DNA of 64,000 bases from contig SXSU01000092.1 in assembly GCA_005793345.1 (NCBI GenBank), positions 1 to 64,000 of the forward strand. Reading direction: 5' to 3'. A program made the translations under genes and the position numbers. The DNA comes from Bdellovibrionales bacterium. Lineage in GTDB: Bacteria > Bdellovibrionota > Bdellovibrionia > Bdellovibrionales > Bdellovibrionaceae. Positions 8,474-17,794 of the stretch are shown piece after piece (position 1 is the stretch's first letter; every line of letters starts with the position of its first letter). The notes beneath the pieces were generated by a model. It saw nothing but the letters and a program-made list of their open reading frames with translations, was not told the origin of the DNA and ran no database searches.

Positions 8474-8645
8474 GTCTCAAGGGGCAAAGGCTACTGAGAA
8501 ATAAACCCTACAAGTAAAAGTACGGGGGCTGTCCCTGACAATGGTGTGCAAGCTCAACTCTGTATTGAGAAGCCTAAAGTTGTTATCATGGCCACCCACC
8601 TTAACAAACCTGGGTTTATATGTCAGAGCTGCTCCTTGGGATTTT
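8474..8645 (+). ncRNA. ssrS: 6S RNA (RNA polymerase regulator)
   Basis: The segment begins 7 bases after a good -10 box. Its ends pair: TCTCAAGGGGCA at 8475-8486 with TGCTCCTTGGGA at 8630-8641, allowing G-U pairs. The 3' half contains the conserved GAGAAGCCTAAAGTTGT run (compare GAGAAGCCTTAAAACTG in E. coli ssrS), followed by CCACCTTAACAAACCTGGGTT, the counterpart of the E. coli CACCTTGAACCAAGGGTT stem-loop. A run of nine T follows the closing stem. The length of about 170 nt fits the family. 6S RNA mimics an open promoter and sequesters the housekeeping RNA polymerase in stationary phase. Confidence 0.85.
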
Positions 8646-8731
8646 TTTTTACTTTCTTATAAAAGAAATTTTTTGATTAAAAAAATTCACATAAAAATTC
8701 TAATATTAAAAATAAAAAATCAGAATCAGAA

Positions 8732-9328
8732 TTAAAAACTAAAAATAAAAGTAAAATTAGGATAAATGATGGTTCTTTTATAGGAAACATCTGTGATGAT
8801 ATTGTTTGTAACACTTTCTTTAAACGAAGGATTATAAAAATGAATTTTGGCGGCTAATGCTATTGCGTCGCTTAACCAAAAGTTGTACCCAAAATCAAAT
8901 TTTATTCCAGTGCCACGGTAAGATACTTCTGTGCCTGTCCCGTCATTATATTTAGCTGTAGAAGTAAAATAATAAATTAAAGAAGTACTCCAAGTTCGAT
9001 TTTTATTCCAAAAATAAATAAATTTTAAACCTAGATCTGAAGTTGTGAATGAAGTTTCTGATGAGCCTTCTTTATTTTTTATCTGCGCAGAGCCCGAATT
9101 TAATCCTAAAACAATTTGTTTATTGTTTGTGGCTTCAAAACCAATTGTTAAATCGTAAATTGAACGAGTGTAAGAATTAACAGAGGCATTTGTAAATTGA
9201 TCAGTGAAACTAAAATAGTTCAAATCAATATAGGCAGCCATTGATTTGCTTCCTAAAGAAATTAAAAAAAGTGAAAACATTAAATTTAAGAAAATTGAAT
9301 TCATTGCATTATTATAACTCACTTGCAT
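8732..9328 (-). CDS. Predicted outer-membrane beta-barrel protein
   Basis: The 198-residue protein has an N-terminal hydrophobic segment (SIFLNLMFSLFLISLGSKSMA) that looks like a signal peptide. Alternating amphipathic strands follow (GFEATNNKQIVLGLNSGSAQI, KFDFGYNFWLSDAIALAAKIHFYNP) and the C-terminus is FIFSF, typical of small outer-membrane barrels ending in phenylalanine. An alternative start at 9304 would give a shorter, more typical leader. No named family was recognised. The gene is convergent with the 6S RNA. Confidence 0.7.
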   Translation of the reverse strand: MQVSYNNAMNSIFLNLMFSLFLISLGSKSMAAYIDLNYFSFTDQFTNASVNSYTRSIYDLTIGFEATNNKQIVLGLNSGSAQIKNKEGSSETSFTTSDLGLKFIYFWNKNRTWSTSLIYYFTSTAKYNDGTGTEVSYRGTGIKFDFGYNFWLSDAIALAAKIHFYNPSFKESVTNNIITDVSYKRTIIYPNFTFIFSF

Positions 9329-9629
9329 AAATGCTCAGAGGCCAGATTTATGGAAATTATGTTTTATTCTGGATGAAAGTTTGACTAGATGTTCAATTAA
9401 ATAGCTATATAGCATCAATTAAATTTTCATTAAATGTAAGAAAATTGTTGTATTCGATTACTATTTTTATTTTAATGGCTCAAATTTTGAGATTTAGATT
9501 TCAAGTTTAAATAATCTGTTTATTTTTTTTAAGGAAATGTAAGATTTCTCTTGAAACGAATAAATTATTATGACGAAATAAACAAATCTTAAAAAATATT
9601 AACTAAACGGAGTTTAGGGGGAGACAAAG
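9329..9629. other. Intergenic region upstream of the dksA-like gene
   Basis: This is a 301-base AT-rich region between divergent genes. It contains one candidate promoter (9381-9409), and the strong AGGGGGAG ribosome binding site of the dksA-like gene lies at its end. No other structure was recognised. Confidence 0.35.
9381..9409 (+). promoter_or_regulatory. Candidate promoter of the dksA-like gene
   Basis: TTGACT (9381-9386) is separated by 17 bases from GCTATA (9404-9409). It lies about 220 bases upstream of the start codon, so the leader would be long. AT-rich background makes chance matches likely. Confidence 0.3.
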
Positions 9630-9998
9630 ATGTCGCAAATTCCAACAACACTTTTAAAAGAGTGCAAAATGAAACTTCTTCAAGTCAAAACTGAAATTTT
9701 AAATAGAGTCAGAGAATCAAGATTTGATCTTAATGCCGACGAAAAAGGTGGAGATGAAGCAGATCAAACAATGAGAGTCTTGGCAGAAGTTGAAGCTCTA
9801 ACTATGCATGAACGATTAAGACATCAATTACTTGAAATTGAAAATGCACTTTTAAGAATTGAAAATGGAAGCTATGGAATTTGTGAAGAAACTGAAGAGC
9901 TTATTGAGCAAGACAGATTAAGAGCAATTCCATGGACACGTTTAAGTATTGAGGGTGCTGAAATTCGCGAAAGCATGAATAAGCGATACGCAAGATAA
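9630..9998 (+). CDS. DksA/TraR family protein with degenerate zinc finger
   Basis: The 122-residue protein has the DksA layout: an N-terminal coiled-coil region (LLKECKMKLLQVKTEILN, then LRHQLLEIENALLRIENGSYGIC) and a C-terminal globular part. Family members bind the RNA polymerase secondary channel and adjust transcription, often with ppGpp. The usual CxxC...CxxC zinc site is reduced to a single cysteine (YGICEETEEL; the second pair is replaced in PWTRLSIEGAE), while RLRAIPW keeps the RL-A-P core. It may therefore fold without zinc, as do the zinc-free DksA variants known in some bacteria. A strong AGGGGGAG site precedes the ATG. Confidence 0.87.
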   Translation: MSQIPTTLLKECKMKLLQVKTEILNRVRESRFDLNADEKGGDEADQTMRVLAEVEALTMHERLRHQLLEIENALLRIENGSYGICEETEELIEQDRLRAIPWTRLSIEGAEIRESMNKRYAR

Positions 9999-10140
9999 TT
10001 TAAAGTTATAAAATAGCTCTAAAATAGCTCTAAAGAAGAAAAGAATATTTGCTATCATTGTTTAGAAGTCTTAACTTAAAATGAGTTTTTAGGTTAATTA
10101 AACTAAGCAAACAAGAAAATGATTCTTCTTTGGAGTTTTT

Positions 10141-11373
10141 ATGATTATTTATTTTCGGCAAAATCAACTTTGTAAACGTCTATTAGGTTTTTACTTTTTA
10201 ATTAACATAATATTTTTTTCGTTTTCAAATGCCGTAACTGAACATGAGTTAGAGAGCGTTGTATTTCAATCCCCAAATTTACTTCTAAACTTAGAAGAAT
10301 ACAATTTACTCAATGCTGAGTATGAAAAAGAGTTTAGATTTCAAAATCCAGAGCTAAAATATGAAAAAATGAATATTGATGATGAAAATCCAGTATGGAC
10401 TTTCACACAAAAAATACCTTCTTTGCTTGAATGGTATTTTTTGGATGCCTCATATAATTCAAAAAATAAATCTCAAGAAATTAAAAATAAACTAGCGCGT
10501 AATTTTGAGATAAATAATATAAATCAAATTCAATATGAATTACTGTTATTAAATAAACGAAAAGAACTGCTTACAGAACAACAAAAAATTTTTGATCAAC
10601 TTATTTCAAATTTTAAGAATCAATATGTTCTAGAGAAAATGAGTCAAACAGAATTACTAAATATTCAAATTGCAAAAATTGAAAAAAGTGAAGAGCTTTT
10701 AAATTTAGAATCTGAAATAGAAACAAAAAAAAATGAACTCAATATAATAATTGGTGAAAGTGATATAAACCTTTATCAAATAGCTGTACCTGCAATTTTT
10801 TTTACTGAGGATAAACTCAATTTTATTTTGAATGATGAACCTCAGTTGCACCGTCTCATTGAATCCTCATACCAGGTTCAGATTATTCGAGAGAAGAGTA
10901 TTGCTGAAAAAGAATTTGTTTCGTCTCAAAAAGCAAAGTTTTTTCCTGAATTTGAATTAATGTATTTTAAAAAAGGAAATGAAAATGGATATGGAATATC
11001 ATTAGAGTTGCCTTTATGGGGTGCTGGAGATTTTCGAAGTGATATTCAGATTGCAAGAAGTAAACAAATTATTACTGACCATGAAGTTGAGTTGACACGA
11101 AGAGAGACAAAAGCAGCAATTAAAAATGCTCTTTTTAAATATATACAAATTATTAAAAAGAAGAAGTTTTTTGAAAGCGGACTATTAGCTCTTTCACAAC
11201 AATCCTATGTGTCTTCATTGTCTAACTATAAAACCGGAAAAATTCGATATACAGATTTACTGAATTCACTTAATGGATTTTTTGAGTCACAATTTAAGTA
11301 TGAAGAAACAAAAATTGATTTGGCCAAATTAAGTTCGGAATTAAAATTAAAATATAATATAGTTCAATATTAA
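10141..11373 (+). CDS. TolC-like outer-membrane efflux protein (CusC/CzcC type)
   Basis: The 410-residue protein has a signal-anchor (LLGFYFLINIIFFSFSNA) and long helical, coiled-coil-rich repeats typical of outer-membrane factor proteins (EKMSQTELLNIQIAKIEKSEELLNLESEIETKKNEL is one run, seen at about residues 170-205). The second half repeats the pattern, ending with SYVSSLSNYKTGKIRYTDLLNSLNGF, a conserved motif of the OEP family. It should form the outer-membrane channel for the adaptor and pump encoded directly downstream. The stop codon is 16 bases before the adaptor start, so the three genes are surely an operon. Confidence 0.87.
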   Translation: MIIYFRQNQLCKRLLGFYFLINIIFFSFSNAVTEHELESVVFQSPNLLLNLEEYNLLNAEYEKEFRFQNPELKYEKMNIDDENPVWTFTQKIPSLLEWYFLDASYNSKNKSQEIKNKLARNFEINNINQIQYELLLLNKRKELLTEQQKIFDQLISNFKNQYVLEKMSQTELLNIQIAKIEKSEELLNLESEIETKKNELNIIIGESDINLYQIAVPAIFFTEDKLNFILNDEPQLHRLIESSYQVQIIREKSIAEKEFVSSQKAKFFPEFELMYFKKGNENGYGISLELPLWGAGDFRSDIQIARSKQIITDHEVELTRRETKAAIKNALFKYIQIIKKKKFFESGLLALSQQSYVSSLSNYKTGKIRYTDLLNSLNGFFESQFKYEETKIDLAKLSSELKLKYNIVQY

Positions 11374-11389
11374 ATTGAGAGGCGCGATT

Positions 11390-12508
11390 ATGAAGAATAA
11401 ATTTTGGATTTACTTAATTATAATAGCATTCATTGCTTCAATAAGCGGATATTTGATTACTGTTAATTTAGGGATTTTTCAAAATCAAAAAATTAACCAA
11501 ACTACTGTTGATAATAAAAAAGTAGAGCTTCCTCCAGAGAAAAAGCAAATCTATAGATGTCCAATGCATCCACACATAGTTTCAGATCATCCTGGCACTT
11601 GTCCGATTTGTCATATGGATTTACAATTGGTTGAAGAAGAATCTTTGAATACAGCAAATCCCATAAGTTCCCCAGTTTCAAACATTTCAGGCCGTGATGA
11701 TATTGAATTGGGATTTGAGCGTCAGCAGTTAATTGGTGTAACTTTTGGAACTGTCAGTAAAAAAAATCTTATTCGTAAAGTTAGAGCAACAGGAAAAGTT
11801 GCATTTGATCCTGAGTTGTACACTGCTATTGAAGAGTACAGACAGGCTTATGCAACTTGGAAACAAGTTCAATCTGGCTCTGTCGTTGAAATGAAAAAGC
11901 AAATTTTTGAACTATTACAATCTTCAAGGACAAAATTAAAATTATTAGGTCTAAATGAAAGTAAAATCGATAAAATTAAAGACTCATATGATAACAGTTT
12001 AAATTTACTTTTACCTCAAGGTAAGGCTTGGATTTATGCAGAGGTATTTGAACACGAAATGAGTGGTATAAAAGTAGGTCAAAAAATACTAGCAACAATT
12101 CCGTCTAAAGTTCATGAAACATTTGTGGGGAACATTTCATCAATAAGTCCTGTCTTAAATGGGCAAAGTCGAACAATTCGTGTTAGAGCTGAGGTCCCTG
12201 ATCCAAAAGGAATTTTGAGACCGGATACTTTTATGAATGTTACGATTGAAATTGAGTTTGGTGAGAAGCTTGCAATTCCTGAGGATTCAATTTTGTTTTC
12301 TGAAGGTGACTCATTTGTATTTTTAGTTAAAGACAATGGCAAGTTTATTCCTAAACGAGTAACATTAGGAGAAAAAACACAAGATTATTATGAGGTCGTT
12401 GAAGGTTTAAATGAAAACGATAAAATTGTAACGAGTGCAAATTTTTTAATTGATTCTGAATCTAAATTAAAATCGGTACTCAATCGTGCCTTAAAAAACA
12501 CAAACTAG
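11390..12508 (+). CDS. Heavy-metal efflux periplasmic adaptor (CusB-like) with metal-binding domain
   Basis: Membrane fusion protein linking the RND pump to the outer-membrane channel. It has an N-terminal transmembrane anchor (FWIYLIIIAFIASISGYLI). A heavy-metal-binding domain follows near residue 60 (YRCPMHPHIVSDHPGTCPIC, then HMDL), then the lipoyl-hairpin-barrel region (KVRATGKVAFDPELY; LLPQGKAWIYAEVFEHE) and the C-terminal RVTLGEKTQDYYEVVEGL strand. The ATG at 11390 is preferred over the upstream TTG at 11375 because GAGAGGCG sits at the right distance and the membrane anchor starts just after. It is the second gene of the efflux operon. Likely substrates are Cu(I)/Ag(I) or other soft metals. 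Confidence 0.9.
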   Translation: MKNKFWIYLIIIAFIASISGYLITVNLGIFQNQKINQTTVDNKKVELPPEKKQIYRCPMHPHIVSDHPGTCPICHMDLQLVEEESLNTANPISSPVSNISGRDDIELGFERQQLIGVTFGTVSKKNLIRKVRATGKVAFDPELYTAIEEYRQAYATWKQVQSGSVVEMKKQIFELLQSSRTKLKLLGLNESKIDKIKDSYDNSLNLLLPQGKAWIYAEVFEHEMSGIKVGQKILATIPSKVHETFVGNISSISPVLNGQSRTIRVRAEVPDPKGILRPDTFMNVTIEIEFGEKLAIPEDSILFSEGDSFVFLVKDNGKFIPKRVTLGEKTQDYYEVVEGLNENDKIVTSANFLIDSESKLKSVLNRALKNTN

Positions 12509-12519
12509 GGATAGTTACC

Positions 12520-15500
12520 ATGATTGAAAAAATTATTGAATTCAGTGCGAAGAATAAAATATTTGTAATTTTAGTTACCTTAGTAGCTCTTGTAGGGGCT
12601 TATCAAGTTATTCATCGCATGCCCTTAGATGCAATTCCAGATATGTCAGATACCCAAGTCATTATTTATTCTAAGTGGGATAGATCACCGGATGTTATAG
12701 AAGACCAAGTGACTTACCCCATTGTGACATCTTTACTGGGCGCTCCCAAAATAAAAACTATTCGAGGTATTTCAGATTTTGGATACTCATATGTATATGT
12801 GATTTTTGAAGACGGTACTGATTTATATTGGGCACGATCACGAATTATTGAATATTTGAGTAAAATAAATTCAAGCTTGCCTGAAGGTGTAAAAACTGAA
12901 ATTGGCCCCGATGCGACCAGTGTTGGTTGGGTATACCAATATTCAATAATTGATGAATCAAATAAATTAAATTTAGCAGAACTTAGAAGTTTACAAGATT
13001 GGGAGTTAAAGTTTCATTTACAATCTACTCCGGGTGTTGCTGAAGTTGCATCAATTGGAGGTTTTGTAAAGCAATATCAAATTCAAGTTAATCCACATAT
13101 GCTCAATGCGTATGGAATTTCACTCACCCAAGTTGTAGAAGCCGTTCAAAAAGGAAATCAAGATACCGGAGGCCGAGTTTTAGAAATAGCTGGAACTGAA
13201 TATATGATTCGTGGTCGAGGCTATGCAAAAAATATTTCTGATATTGAGAATATGGTTGTTATTACTGATGAGAAAACGCATGTTCCTATTTTAATTAAAC
13301 ACATTGGTCGCGTTACAGTTGGACCAGATATGAGACGAGGAGTGACTGATTTAAATGGATGGGGAGATGCCGTAGGTGGAATAATAATTATGCGCCAAGG
13401 AGAAAACGCTCTTAATGTTATTACTTCGGTTAAAGAAAAAATAAAAGAACTTTCATTGAGTTTACCTGAGGGTGTAAAAATAGTTCCAGTTTATGATCGC
13501 TCTAACCTTATTAATCGAGCTATTGCAAATCTAAAAGTAAAAGTCACAGAAGAAGTTATTATAGTAAGTTTGGTAATTTTAATTTTCTTATGGCATATAC
13601 CATCAGCCATTGTTCCCATTGTTACTATTCCTATATCAATATTTTTATCATTTATTCCACTTTATTTTATGGGTCTAACAACCAACATTATGTCACTTGC
13701 AGGAATAGCAATATCTATTGGAGTACTCGTTGATGGAGCAATTGTTGAAGTCGAAAATGCATATAAAAAATTAGAACTTTGGAACTCAAGCGGGCGAGTT
13801 GGTGACTTTCATCTTGTTCGTTTAGAAGCGCTAAAAGAAGTTGGTCCTTCAGTATTTTTTTCTTTATTAGTAATTACAGTAAGTTTTTTACCAGTTTTTA
13901 CATTGGTGGATCAGGAAGGACGTCTATTTTCTCCATTAGCTTTTTCAAAGACTTTAGCAATGGCGCTTGCTGCGATTTTGGCACTTACATTAGATCCGGC
14001 ACTTCGTATGATGTTTTCAAGAATGGATGATTTTAATTTCAAGCAGTCATGGCTCAATAAAATATTAAATCCATTACTAGTTGGAAAATATTATCCTGAA
14101 GAACAACATCCTATAAGTAAATTTCTTTTTAAAATTTATGAGCCAATTGTTCATTGGGTAATTGAACATAGTAAAAAAACTGTTATTATTTCTATAGGTT
14201 TATTTTTAATTTCAATACCCTTGTTTTTTAAGTTGGGGTCGGAGTTCATGCCACCTTTAAATGAAGGTGATTTTTTATATATGCCAACGGCCTTTCCTGG
14301 AATGTCAGTTACTGAAGCTCAAAGAATATTACAAAAGCAAGATGCAATTATAAAATCATTTCCTGAAGTAGAAACAGTATTTGGAAAATCTGGTCGAGCA
14401 GAAACATCAACTGATCCAGCTCCATTTTCAATGATGGAAACAACAGTTACTCTTAAACCAAAGGAAGAATGGCCTAACCCTAAAAAAACGATGGAACAGC
14501 TTCGTAAAGAAATGGACGATAAGCTTAAGTTTGCGGGCATCCCAAATATTTGGACAATGCCAATTAAAAATCGAATTGATATGTTATCAACAGGAATTAG
14601 AACACCTGTTGGAATAAAAGTATTGGGCCCTGATTTAAAAGTGATTCAATCAATTAGTGAAGAAATCGAATCTAAAGTTCGAGCGATAGAGGGGACAACA
14701 AATGTTTTTGCAGAAAGAACATCTGGGGGATACTATATTGATTTTCAACTTAAACGAGATGAACTTGCTAGATATGGAATTACTGTTGAGACTGCTCAAA
14801 GTGTAATTTCGCAAGCTATTGGTGGTGAAGTAGTTTCTAAAACAATTGAAGGTCGAAAAAGATTTGGGATTAGTGTTCGATATAGTCGCGAATTTAGAGA
14901 AGATATAAAATCACTGGAACATGTTTTAGTCCCAACTCCAAACGGAGGTCAAATTCCAATGGCTCAAATCGCTGACCTTAAATTAGTTGAAGGGCCTGCA
15001 ATGATTCGAAATGAAAATGGGATACTGGCAGGTTTTGTTTATATAGATATCCAAGATAGAGATGTTGGAAGTTATGTTGAAGAGGCAAAAAAATTAATTT
15101 CAGAAGAAGTTAATTTACCGAAGGGATATAACTTAGTTTGGAGCGGACAATATGAGAATATGATTCGAGTTAAAGAAAGATTAAAAATTGTAATTCCAAT
15201 TACATTGTTTTTAATTGCACTTTTATTATTTATGAACACTCGTTCTTGGATCAAAACAGGAATAATTATGCTAGCTGTTCCATTTTCTTTGATTGGTGCT
15301 TTGTGGATTTTGTTTGCTTTGGGTTATCATCTTTCAATAGCAGTTTGGGTAGGTATGATTGCGCTTATGGGGCTAGACGCCGAGACCGGTGTTTTTATGC
15401 TGATGTATTTAGATCATTCTTATGAAGATGCAAAAAAAGAAAATAAATTAAATAATAAAGAAGATTTAATTCAAGCAATTATTTATGGAGCTGTAAAAAG

Positions 15501-15726
15501 AATTCGACCTAAAATGATGACAGTGATGGCGGCTTTTATGGGATTAATTCCTATTATGTTCTCAATGGGTACGGGAAGCGATGTTATGAAAAGAATAGCT
15601 GCACCTATGGTTGGTGGACTTATTTCTAGTTTTGCTTTAGAGCTTCTTGTTTATCCAGCTATCTTTTATATATGGAAAACATATGAAATGAATAAAAAAG
15701 ATTGGCCTAAAGGCGAATTTACTTAA
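12520..15726 (+). CDS. Heavy-metal efflux RND pump (CusA/CzcA family)
   Basis: The 1068-residue inner-membrane proton/metal antiporter shows all RND landmarks: the N-terminal helix with RMPLDAIPDMSDTQVI, the membrane helix motif MSLAGIAISIGVLVDGAIVEVENA, the second-half MPPLNEGDFLYMP, and the twin motif AVWVGMIALMGLDAETGVFMLMYL. Methionines in NRIDMLSTG and APFSMMETT match two positions of the CusA metal-relay cluster, while the RYGITVETA segment has Ile where CusA has Met (by memory of the E. coli protein). Monovalent copper or silver is plausible but unproven. The start lies 11 bases after the adaptor stop. A small GGGTGA/TCACCC hairpin without a T-run follows at 15773-15789. Confidence 0.93.
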   Translation: MIEKIIEFSAKNKIFVILVTLVALVGAYQVIHRMPLDAIPDMSDTQVIIYSKWDRSPDVIEDQVTYPIVTSLLGAPKIKTIRGISDFGYSYVYVIFEDGTDLYWARSRIIEYLSKINSSLPEGVKTEIGPDATSVGWVYQYSIIDESNKLNLAELRSLQDWELKFHLQSTPGVAEVASIGGFVKQYQIQVNPHMLNAYGISLTQVVEAVQKGNQDTGGRVLEIAGTEYMIRGRGYAKNISDIENMVVITDEKTHVPILIKHIGRVTVGPDMRRGVTDLNGWGDAVGGIIIMRQGENALNVITSVKEKIKELSLSLPEGVKIVPVYDRSNLINRAIANLKVKVTEEVIIVSLVILIFLWHIPSAIVPIVTIPISIFLSFIPLYFMGLTTNIMSLAGIAISIGVLVDGAIVEVENAYKKLELWNSSGRVGDFHLVRLEALKEVGPSVFFSLLVITVSFLPVFTLVDQEGRLFSPLAFSKTLAMALAAILALTLDPALRMMFSRMDDFNFKQSWLNKILNPLLVGKYYPEEQHPISKFLFKIYEPIVHWVIEHSKKTVIISIGLFLISIPLFFKLGSEFMPPLNEGDFLYMPTAFPGMSVTEAQRILQKQDAIIKSFPEVETVFGKSGRAETSTDPAPFSMMETTVTLKPKEEWPNPKKTMEQLRKEMDDKLKFAGIPNIWTMPIKNRIDMLSTGIRTPVGIKVLGPDLKVIQSISEEIESKVRAIEGTTNVFAERTSGGYYIDFQLKRDELARYGITVETAQSVISQAIGGEVVSKTIEGRKRFGISVRYSREFREDIKSLEHVLVPTPNGGQIPMAQIADLKLVEGPAMIRNENGILAGFVYIDIQDRDVGSYVEEAKKLISEEVNLPKGYNLVWSGQYENMIRVKERLKIVIPITLFLIALLLFMNTRSWIKTGIIMLAVPFSLIGALWILFALGYHLSIAVWVGMIALMGLDAETGVFMLMYLDHSYEDAKKENKLNNKEDLIQAIIYGAVKRIRPKMMTVMAAFMGLIPIMFSMGTGSDVMKRIAAPMVGGLISSFALELLVYPAIFYIWKTYEMNKKDWPKGEFT

Positions 15727-15809
15727 AGATTATTTGTGTTACTCTTATGGCTAGCTTTTAAAAAATTAATAGGGGTGAATTAGTCACCCAATAGTTAGGA
15801 TGACTATTT

Positions 15810-16733
15810 ATGAGTATTAAAAGAATTATTATTTTATTTGCCGCATATCTAACACTATGCTTATTTAGTTCGAAAATATTTGCTGCCAAATCGTCTTCTA
15901 GAAATACAGCTCAAGAATCTACAAAAGAAACTTCTATAGAGCCAAATTCTGTAAATAAAAATTCGGATTCAAAATTAACTGATACAAAAGTAAAATCAAA
16001 AGTTAAATCAGATGATTCAGAAGTTGAAATAAGTTCTGATGTTGTTAATTTAGATGATTCAAGAGGAATACTTGCAGGTTTAGATTATCCAGAGTTGCAA
16101 GTTGTGCCAAGAGCCAGTGAACGACTTTCAATGGAAGCACAAGAAGAAAAAGATAGAGTAATCTCACCTTATTGGCCAGTGCAATTCTCTGCATTCTCGT
16201 TAATATACTCCGGAATATACGCTTCTGGAAAATATAAAGTTGCAAATCCAACAGATGCTCAAAAAAAAGAAAATAAAATGGCTTCGCAAATGGCTATTCT
16301 TACCGGTGGATTATGGTTAGGCTCAACTCTTTATTTAACAAATATTCTCTCTTATTCATCTGAATTGCAGAAACTAAAAAAAATATCAGGGAAAGATAAA
16401 AAAAGCCAATTATTAAAAGAGCGAATAGCTGAAGAAGCTATAGAGAGACCTGCGAGAATTGCATACTTAGTTAATACAATGTCAGTGATTTCGTCGCTGA
16501 TTTGTTCGTTGTATGTTTCAGGAAATACTTCACAAAGTAACCCGGGATATTCAAATTTTTCAATTGCGTTAGCATTTTTACCATGGATTATTGATAATCG
16601 CATTACTATGAACTGGGAAAAGCATCTCGAATATAAACGAAAAATATATGCGCCTTTAACAATGGGAACTTTTCAATACAATGAAAAAGCAAAAAAATGG
16701 GAACCATTTTTAACTTATAATTGGAGCTTTTAA
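15810..16733 (+). CDS. Membrane-associated protein of unknown function
   Basis: The 307-residue protein has a signal sequence (RIIILFAAYLTLCLFSSKIFA), a Ser/Thr/Lys-rich linker of about 80 residues, and a C-terminal part with several moderately hydrophobic stretches (QFSAFSLIYSGIYASG, MAILTGGLWLGSTLYLTNIL, YLVNTMSVISSLICSLYVSG, IALAFLPWIIDN). The chain ends in TYNWSF. Aromatic ending and glycine-rich hydrophobic runs could mean an inner-membrane or outer-membrane protein. No family was recognised. It is the first of three same-strand genes of unknown function after the efflux operon, spaced 35 bases from the next. Confidence 0.65.
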   Translation: MSIKRIIILFAAYLTLCLFSSKIFAAKSSSRNTAQESTKETSIEPNSVNKNSDSKLTDTKVKSKVKSDDSEVEISSDVVNLDDSRGILAGLDYPELQVVPRASERLSMEAQEEKDRVISPYWPVQFSAFSLIYSGIYASGKYKVANPTDAQKKENKMASQMAILTGGLWLGSTLYLTNILSYSSELQKLKKISGKDKKSQLLKERIAEEAIERPARIAYLVNTMSVISSLICSLYVSGNTSQSNPGYSNFSIALAFLPWIIDNRITMNWEKHLEYKRKIYAPLTMGTFQYNEKAKKWEPFLTYNWSF

Positions 16734-16768
16734 CTCAGTCCATTGGTTACTTTTTTTAGGAAACAAGA

Positions 16769-17794
16769 ATGTTAGATAATAAACTCAATATTAATTTAAA
16801 TTTAAATTTAATTTTAATTTTTTTAATAATATTTATTTTTAAACAAAATCTTTTTGCAATGGAATATTCTGAAAAACTTGATCGACTAACTCCTATTGAA
16901 AAAGAAAGAGTTTTAATGTGGAGCTTTGATAAAAAACATCCTGAATTATGTAGCCCAACAAAAGAGTTTAAAGAAGCTTTAAGTTTTATGAGATTGAATA
17001 AAAGTGATATTAATCCATCCGAGGGACGAGCGCGTTTAATGGCCGCTGAAATTGCTAAAGGCTGTGATGGAGCTGCTTCTAGATTTGCAAAGGTATATTT
17101 AGTTTTAGTAAAGTCAGGTGTAGATATAGGAAAATCAGTAGAGACTGCTTTGAAATTTTCAAAAGAAGATGATGAAACAACAGAAAATTTTTTTCAAATT
17201 TTTAAAAAAACATATTTAAGCGAGTTTTTTGATTTTGATTACTCATCGGCTATTCAATTGAGCTATGAAATATCAACACAGTATAAAGGTAATCGCAAAA
17301 AATCCAGGGAAGATTTTTTGAACTTATTAAAATATTGTACTGATAAAAATGAAATTAGCTTGCCAATGAAGACCTGTGCTGAACTAACATTAAAATTAGC
17401 AAGACTTAGTCAATATTACCCTGATGGAATTTTTAAATCATTTGTTGAGTTATATAAAACACTAAGAACAGATAAGCGATTTGGAGTTTCTGTAAGCGTA
17501 GCTATTAGTATTTTAATGGATGTATTACCCTATGGGCCTACAGCTCCAAAAAACTTTATAGAGTCGTATGATTATGCAATGAGCACAGAAGGACTTGGTG
17601 TAGAAGGAAAAGAAGCTTTACAATTTGCACTTGCTATGGCTCATAGATCTTCAAAAAAACTTCCACCTCCAATTTATATCCCACCCAAAGAAATCATCTT
17701 ACAAAATGGTGCAGAACCACCTAAAGATTCTGCTTTAAATGCTTCCTATGAGTTAAGTAAAAAAGATGAGGTCAAAGGTGATAGTAGTAGATAA
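16769..17794 (+). CDS. Secreted helical protein of unknown function
   Basis: The 341-residue protein has a long hydrophobic leader rich in Asn/Leu/Ile (LNLILIFLIIFIFKQNLFA) and a mainly alpha-helical mature part with regularly spaced helices (RLTPIEKERVLMW, SKEDDETTENFFQIF, TCAELTLKLARLSQYYPDG). Two cysteines are near the middle (CTDKNE, TCAEL). It ends with a proline-rich segment. No family was recognised. The next gene starts inside its 3' end, so translation may be coupled. Confidence 0.65.
   Translation: MLDNKLNINLNLNLILIFLIIFIFKQNLFAMEYSEKLDRLTPIEKERVLMWSFDKKHPELCSPTKEFKEALSFMRLNKSDINPSEGRARLMAAEIAKGCDGAASRFAKVYLVLVKSGVDIGKSVETALKFSKEDDETTENFFQIFKKTYLSEFFDFDYSSAIQLSYEISTQYKGNRKKSREDFLNLLKYCTDKNEISLPMKTCAELTLKLARLSQYYPDGIFKSFVELYKTLRTDKRFGVSVSVAISILMDVLPYGPTAPKNFIESYDYAMSTEGLGVEGKEALQFALAMAHRSSKKLPPPIYIPPKEIILQNGAEPPKDSALNASYELSKKDEVKGDSSR

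Noticed and set aside
8541-8735. Open frame of 64 codons on the plus strand
   Set aside because: It covers the 3' half of the 6S RNA and its tail, has no ribosome site and encodes low-complexity Lys/Ile/Asn residues after the T-run.
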